DNA of 64,000 bases from Pisolithus tinctorius (Eukaryota; Basidiomycota; Agaricomycetes; Boletales; Pisolithaceae), in contig JANFAH010000104.1 in NCBI GenBank assembly GCA_024663395.1, forward strand, positions 1 through 64,000, written 5' to 3'. Of this stretch, positions 55,899 through 64,000 are shown one piece after another. The stretch's first letter is position 1; every line of letters begins with the position of its first letter. Below the pieces are notes generated by a model. The model saw only the letters and a program-made list of their open reading frames with translations, was not told the DNA's origin and ran no database searches. The translations under genes were made by a program, and so were the position numbers.

Positions 55899-57115
55899 CT
55901 ACTCAGACAGGAGTGGTCCTACGATGCTTTCCTGTAACGATGACACAGAGCCCGTACACCCAAGAGTAAGCAATTCTACACCCTCTTGTACTACCTTCCT
56001 GGTCTGCTCCCGACCGCCCCAACTGATGCGAGGACCCAATGTTACCAGGTGCGCGCCAATGTGACCCACAGTGACGCCTGCGAGCGCAGGATCCACTTTA
56101 TTGTTGCACCGTCTGTACGTTGACAGGAAGGAGGTTATCACTGCTTCCGCAGACTCCTTGCGACGGGGATGGAATCTCGAGATGAGATATAGTTCCGCGC
56201 AGAGCTGGCCAAGGTCCAACCCTGGAAGTCCCATCTTCGCTACCTCCCAGTCCACAACATACAATTTTTCCACGGCCTCTACCGTCCCGTTCGCACCTCG
56301 TCGAAGGCACACCATTATATTACCCGGCCAGAAGTCGCCATGAGTCATGACGTCCGAACCAGTCGAAGAGTGAATCTCCCTCGATCTTATCTCCACCAGC
56401 TTGGAAAAAGCCGCTAGCTTCTCGCTGGAGATCTCGAGAGGAGGGTTCGAGAGCGCGGGAATCTCGTCCTTACCATTCAGCGTAGAGACAATCCGACTGT
56501 ATGTCATCCAAGCTGTGATCATCTTCCCGACCTCGTTATTCGTGAATAAGCTCAGGTCGACATCGTGACACTCGCTCAATCCATGTAGGTGGCTGAGGAA
56601 ATATCCGAGTGCAGTCCCCATCTCCTGGAGCGGAGCTGTCGGAAGACTCTCGTTGATCAGGGTCTCCTTCAAGGTACGCGCGTCAGCTCCAGCGTCATCG
56701 ACTATCATGACATGCTTTTCTTCGTCATAGAGGCGTAAGGCGGGAACCTCCACGGTGATCTCACCGCTTCGTATCGACAACTGGCGGGATAGCCGGAATG
56801 CCTCGGCTTCGAACTTCTGTTCAGCACCTACGTCAGCTTGCCGTCACAAACGCTGACGAATCTCATCAGACTTACCTGACGTTCCGCAGAAAGCAGCATC
56901 CGTGTGGCGTCGCCTATGGATGCAGCCGCATATGAAGGCGTATATTTCAGGACAAAGGTCGATCTTCTATCGATAGGTGTACGCAGATGAATCCTGTACG
57001 TGAAGGCGGAATGCCCTCCTTTCAGAAGGTCGACTGTGCGTGAGGCAAAAGCCGTGTCTTCGAGATAGGCTTGGACACCGGCAGGGGTAGCTAGTGCCTC
57101 GGGGGTATCTGACAT
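55899..57115 (-). CDS. APH/choline-kinase-fold phosphotransferase
   Basis: Small-molecule kinase of the aminoglycoside phosphotransferase superfamily. Start MSDTPEALATPAGVQAYLED at 57115 (the frame continues upstream without a better ATG). The N-lobe shows LKGGHSAFTYRIHLRTP and FVLKYTPSYAA (ATP-binding Lys). A single intron falls near 56880-56827. The C-lobe has the catalytic loop VMTHGDFWPGNIMVC (HGDxxxxN) and LYVVDWEVAKMGLPGLDLGQ (metal-binding D). The end is SSLQESIVGPLLSE. The fold resembles choline/methylthioribose kinases; the substrate is unknown. In fungi this fold is ordinary metabolism, not antibiotic resistance. It is tandem with eEF2, with which it shares the strand. Confidence 0.88.
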
Positions 57116-57375
57116 CGTCAACGAATCACTCAGTTTGCTCACTTCTCAGATCGCCTTTATAATCCGCTTTCGGGTGCGATGATGACTAGCTAGTAGTTCG
57201 GCTGACTCAGAACATCTAGCAACCGACCCACTAGAGTCAACTTCGGATCCGGTGAGTCATAGGGGCACTGGTTGTGATTCGACCTAATCCGCAACACAGC
57301 CCAGAAAATAGTACAAATGAAAATTGGTGGATGGTACTACAACACGTAAGTTCTCGATTTCGAAAACAATCCTCA

Positions 57376-60300
57376 TTACAGCTTGTCATAGTAGTAGTCG
57401 AGCGGCGGGATATCAGGCTGTGATAAAAAGCGTAAGGCAAGGTCACATCACTGGCATCCAGCAAACACACCTTGAGACCCTTGCGTATACGGATATTCTT
57501 GACGAGTTCCTCGAGTTTGCTGCCCTTCTCAAGGGGCGCTGGGCAAAAGTAACGATGAGCACATCGTCGTCACCAAGACGATCGGTTTACGTACAGCCGT
57601 TCATAAGTTCCCAGTGGTCGAATACACTTTGGGGGAATGCCTGTCCACCGGTTTGCGAGCGGAGATCACCGTTGAAACCAAAGGACTCCATGACAGGGAG
57701 GTATGCCTTGACTGTGAACATCGGTGTTCCCGGCCTCTGCTCCTCACTGAAGACTTGACCACGACGCCTGTTCAATACACTGTAGATACCGCCGATAGCG
57801 TTCTCAGGACACTGTATTTCCACTGCACGCACGTCCTAAGTTTAAATACAAACAAACACGAAGATTGACGCTCACCGAGGTATACAGGTTCCTGAAGACC
57901 TGGAGTTGCAAGCAAGCAAGCGGCATAGCAGACGCGACGGCACGTAGGGATGATTTGTCCTCCACCACGGTGGATGGCATCAGCATGTAGCTGGGATGGG
58001 GCACGTTGTAAAACCACGGTAATAAAAATAGAGCGCACGGCAAACATACCGTCACATCAAGAATGTTAAAGCGAACGCCACGCATCCTCTCCTCAGCGCA
58101 GACACCTTCTTTCGTCGCCCACTGGAAGGCAGCAACACAAGAATCCTTGATTTCATTCAAGTACTGCACACCCTTGGTAACATCAACCAGCAAGTTGGGA
58201 CCTGTTGTCTCAGGACCGAAGCACCAGATTTTCCTGGCGTCGGTGACGTCCCAACCGTACTCATCGGCGAGGATACGTGCACGCGCCTTGAAGTCGTCAC
58301 GGGCACTGATAACGCCGCCCTCGATGGCCTTGGTGAGCTCCTCGTCGAGGGGCAGAGCCTTGGCGTATATACGGTTGTGCTTGTTCTGGGATTTGGACAA
58401 GGCAACAATCGACGACTCGGCTTTCACCGTCTCACAGTAACCGACGACGGGGTCCGAAATCTTGAGCGGGACGCCAGCATGGTCTTCTTGCAAGTCCTGA
58501 TTTCACAGGCTAAGTAGAGAATTCTGACACAAATCACGGCAAACGTACCTTGAGGCATATTTCCAAGTGGAGTTCTCCGGCACCTGCGACGATGTGTTCA
58601 CCAGTATCAGCAATCCAAGCCTGGACACAGGGATCCGATTTCGAGAGACGCTTGAGACCTTCAACGAGCTTAGGAAGATCGGCCGCATTTTTGACCTCAA
58701 CGGCGACTTGGACGACGGGGGAGACGGAGAATTTCATCACCCTCATGTTGTGTGCGGTTTCGGAAGTGGTGAGAGTTCCGCTTTTGAGCAAGAACTGATC
58801 GATGCCGACAAGACCGACAATGTTACCGGCCGGGCAGTCTTCTATGGGCTCCACATAACGGCCCATCATAAGAACGGTGCGCTGAACGGACTTAACAAAC
58901 AAGTCATCTTTCTTTCCAGGGACGTAGTTAGGACCCTGGATACGAATCTTGGGACCAGAGCGAACAGTTCCAGAGAAGACACGACCGAATGCATAGAAGC
59001 GACCCTTGTCCGATGTAGGCACCATCTTCGATACATATAGTACGAGAGGACCTTTGGGATCGCAATCACGGATACCGATAGCGGATTCATCGTCCATAGG
59101 ACCCTCGTAGAGAGTCTCGACACGATAACGCTGAGCGGTTGCGGGCGAAGGAAGATGAATGACAATCATTTCCAGGAGGGAGTCACCTGCAGGCAAGAAC
59201 TTGCGCATGATAGTTTTGAGAAGAGGCTTTCCCTCTTGGTCACGCTCTTCCTGAAGGAGCTTAATGTCGAGCTTCTCGCACATGGGGGCGATCTGATCCT
59301 TCTTGAAGTTCATGACGGCGTCGAAGATTTTGTAGATGGGATCAAGAACGAACATGTTGAAAGCACGCTCGAGAGGTTTACCGTCACCGTCGACAGATTT
59401 CGTTGACCACTTGCGTGTGACAGGGTTGAAGAAGTTATCACCCCAAAGTTTGGCCATTAGCTTGTCCATTGGCACACCGAATCTCTTGGAGTAGCGACCG
59501 GCGAATTGACGGAGGGTGAAGCCCCATCCGTGTAGACCTGAGCCAAAAGCAACGGTACCCTTCTCGGGGTAGACCTGAACGTCACCAAGAGCTTCGTCAT
59601 GGTAAGTTGAGATGATGACGTTGACCGTTTCGATGGTACGCTGGAATGTTTGGTAGAGGTCTTCTTTTTGTACTTGAAGTTCGAGGAGAGCACGGTCGAC
59701 CTTGTTGATGATGACGACGGGTTTAATACGTTCTGTAAGGGCCTGACGAAGGACGGTCTCTGTTTGGACGCAGACACCTTCGATACAGTCGACAACGACA
59801 AGGGCACCATCAGTTACACGAAGTGCTGCAGTGACTTCTGAGGAGAAGTCGACATGTCCTGGGGAGTCGATCAAGTTGATCAAGAATTCGTTTCCTGCGA
59901 CGGAATATAAGGAAAGGGGGCGGAATGAACAGGAGTGATGGAAACGTGCCATCGGTTTTTTGTTTGATGACTTCGACCTCATCCTTGCCCATTTCAAAGT
60001 ACATTGAAATGGCGGTGGACTTGATTGTAATGCCACGCTCCTTTTCGTCCTCACGGGTGTCCGTAAAACGCACTTCACCAGTTTTTGCCGAAGCAATGAT
60101 ACCAGCTTTTGAGACGAGTGAATCTGTGAGAGTAGATTTGCCGTGATCGACTGTGAAGGTGAGGATGTAGATAAGATGAGTGATAGAGCGATAGGAGAGG
60201 GCATACCATGAGCGATGACACTCATGTTACGAATGTTGGTGGGCCGGTCCATCAAGACCCGGATCTGGTCTGCAGGCGAAGTTCATGGGATGATGAGGAG

Positions 60301-60399
60301 ACGTGCGATGGATATACACACCTACTGTGAAGTTGCTGCATCGAACGGGAACTGATAAGAGTGGATTGGGACGAGAAGAGAGAGAAGAACGTACACCAT
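57376..60399 (-). CDS. EEF2: Translation elongation factor 2 (eEF2)
   Basis: GTPase that moves the ribosome along mRNA. Exon 1 is only ATGGT (60399-60395), exon 2 is 14 nt (60335-60322), and exon 3 begins at 60269; together they spell [20 protein letters not shown]. The GTPase then shows [27 protein letters not shown] (G3), [17 protein letters not shown] (G4). Later domains include [50 protein letters not shown] and DVT + [16 protein letters not shown], which carries the diphthamide histidine. The C-terminus [13 protein letters not shown] matches eEF2 ends. About nine introns; the 14-nt exon is unusual. It is divergent from AlaRS. Confidence 0.96.
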
Positions 60400-60570
60400 C
60401 TTGAACTACGAACTATACACGGGGCAGAGAAGATATGTATGCAACGAGATGAGAGTCGGCTGAAAACAACGACGCGGCGGGATTGCGATTCGGATTTTTT
60501 CTGGGGGGCCTTATCGATCTATGAGTTGAGGGCAGGCGCGTGCTTGTCTTATAGTAGTTGGGATTAGCAT

Positions 60571-60642
60571 TGAGTCACTATTAGTACTAAGCACCGAGTC
60601 ACTATTGCTACTAAGCATCGAGTCACTGCTTCTACTAATAGA
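60571..60642. repeat. Three tandem 24-bp repeats with Gcn4/AP-1-like cores
   Basis: Three units start at 60571, 60595 and 60619, exactly 24 bp apart. Each contains (T/C)GAGTCACT followed by a T..CTACTAA segment. The first core is TGAGTCA, the perfect Gcn4/AP-1 site; the other two are CGAGTCA. The repeat lies 14-85 bp upstream of the AlaRS ATG, and about 170-230 bp upstream of the eEF2 ATG on the other strand. Confidence 0.8.
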
Positions 60643-60655
60643 TTAAGGTACTGGG

Positions 60656-64000
<3,345 letters not shown>

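Noticed and set aside
55899..57115. Reading the APH-fold gene as antibiotic resistance
   Set aside because: This kinase fold is widespread in eukaryotic metabolism; nothing nearby suggests a transferred resistance gene.

Overview
This window is a gene-dense piece of a fungal nuclear chromosome, most likely from a basidiomycete of the Agaricomycetes type. The genes are broken by many short GT-AG introns (mostly about 48-60 nt), spacing is about one gene per 2.2 kb, and the protein set is fungal: bifunctional ADE5,7, PacC/Rim101, a fungal GPI-anchored chitin deacetylase, a Zn2Cys6 factor, TAF1 ending in a zinc knuckle, and a PA28-type proteasome activator that budding yeast lacks. No CRISPR array, prokaryotic operon, virus or intact transposon was recognised. 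Species cannot be named from the sequence alone.

Layout. 1-8.5 kb: the 3' part of an unknown gene, a long disordered protein (minus) and ADE5,7 (plus, purine synthesis). 9-16 kb: an ankyrin/CCCH zinc-finger protein, an NAD-dependent glycerol-3-phosphate dehydrogenase, the Golgi SNARE Sed5 and a Nop6-like RNA-binding protein. 16-31.8 kb: an unknown conserved protein, an MGST3-type MAPEG protein, RRB1 (ribosome assembly), PA28, TAF1, PacC, myosin regulatory light chain and another unknown. 32-38.4 kb: an LSB5-like VHS/GAT protein, a WRKY-GCM1/FAR1-like zinc protein, UTP11 and a secreted PLC-like phosphodiesterase. 38.6-43.3 kb: two near-identical intron-containing tRNA-Leu(AAG) genes, a small Zn2Cys6 factor, a bHLH factor and a basic-secretory-protein-like metalloprotein. 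43.4-56 kb: FCP1, FHIT, chitin deacetylase, a TFIIIC WD40 subunit and an F-box-like gene. 56-64 kb: an APH/choline-kinase-fold protein, eEF2 and the 5' part of alanyl-tRNA synthetase.

The genes do not form one pathway. Housekeeping functions recur: ribosome biogenesis (RRB1, UTP11, NOP6-like), translation (eEF2, AlaRS, tRNA-Leu) and transcription machinery (TAF1, FCP1, TFIIIC). Many pairs are divergent with short shared promoters.

The most interesting observations: (1) two loci about 7 kb apart share a FHIT / F-box-tail arrangement, and each has kept the half the other has lost; (2) seven PacC sites lie within 119 bp just upstream of the pacC gene itself, which suggests autoregulation; (3) a perfectly spaced 24-bp triple repeat with Gcn4/AP-1-like cores lies between eEF2 and AlaRS; (4) three introns need GC-AG splicing, one inside the PacC zinc-finger region; (5) two genes (PA28 and the Zn2Cys6 factor) are open only if an intron of 31 or 33 nt is removed, otherwise they carry a frameshift or a stop.
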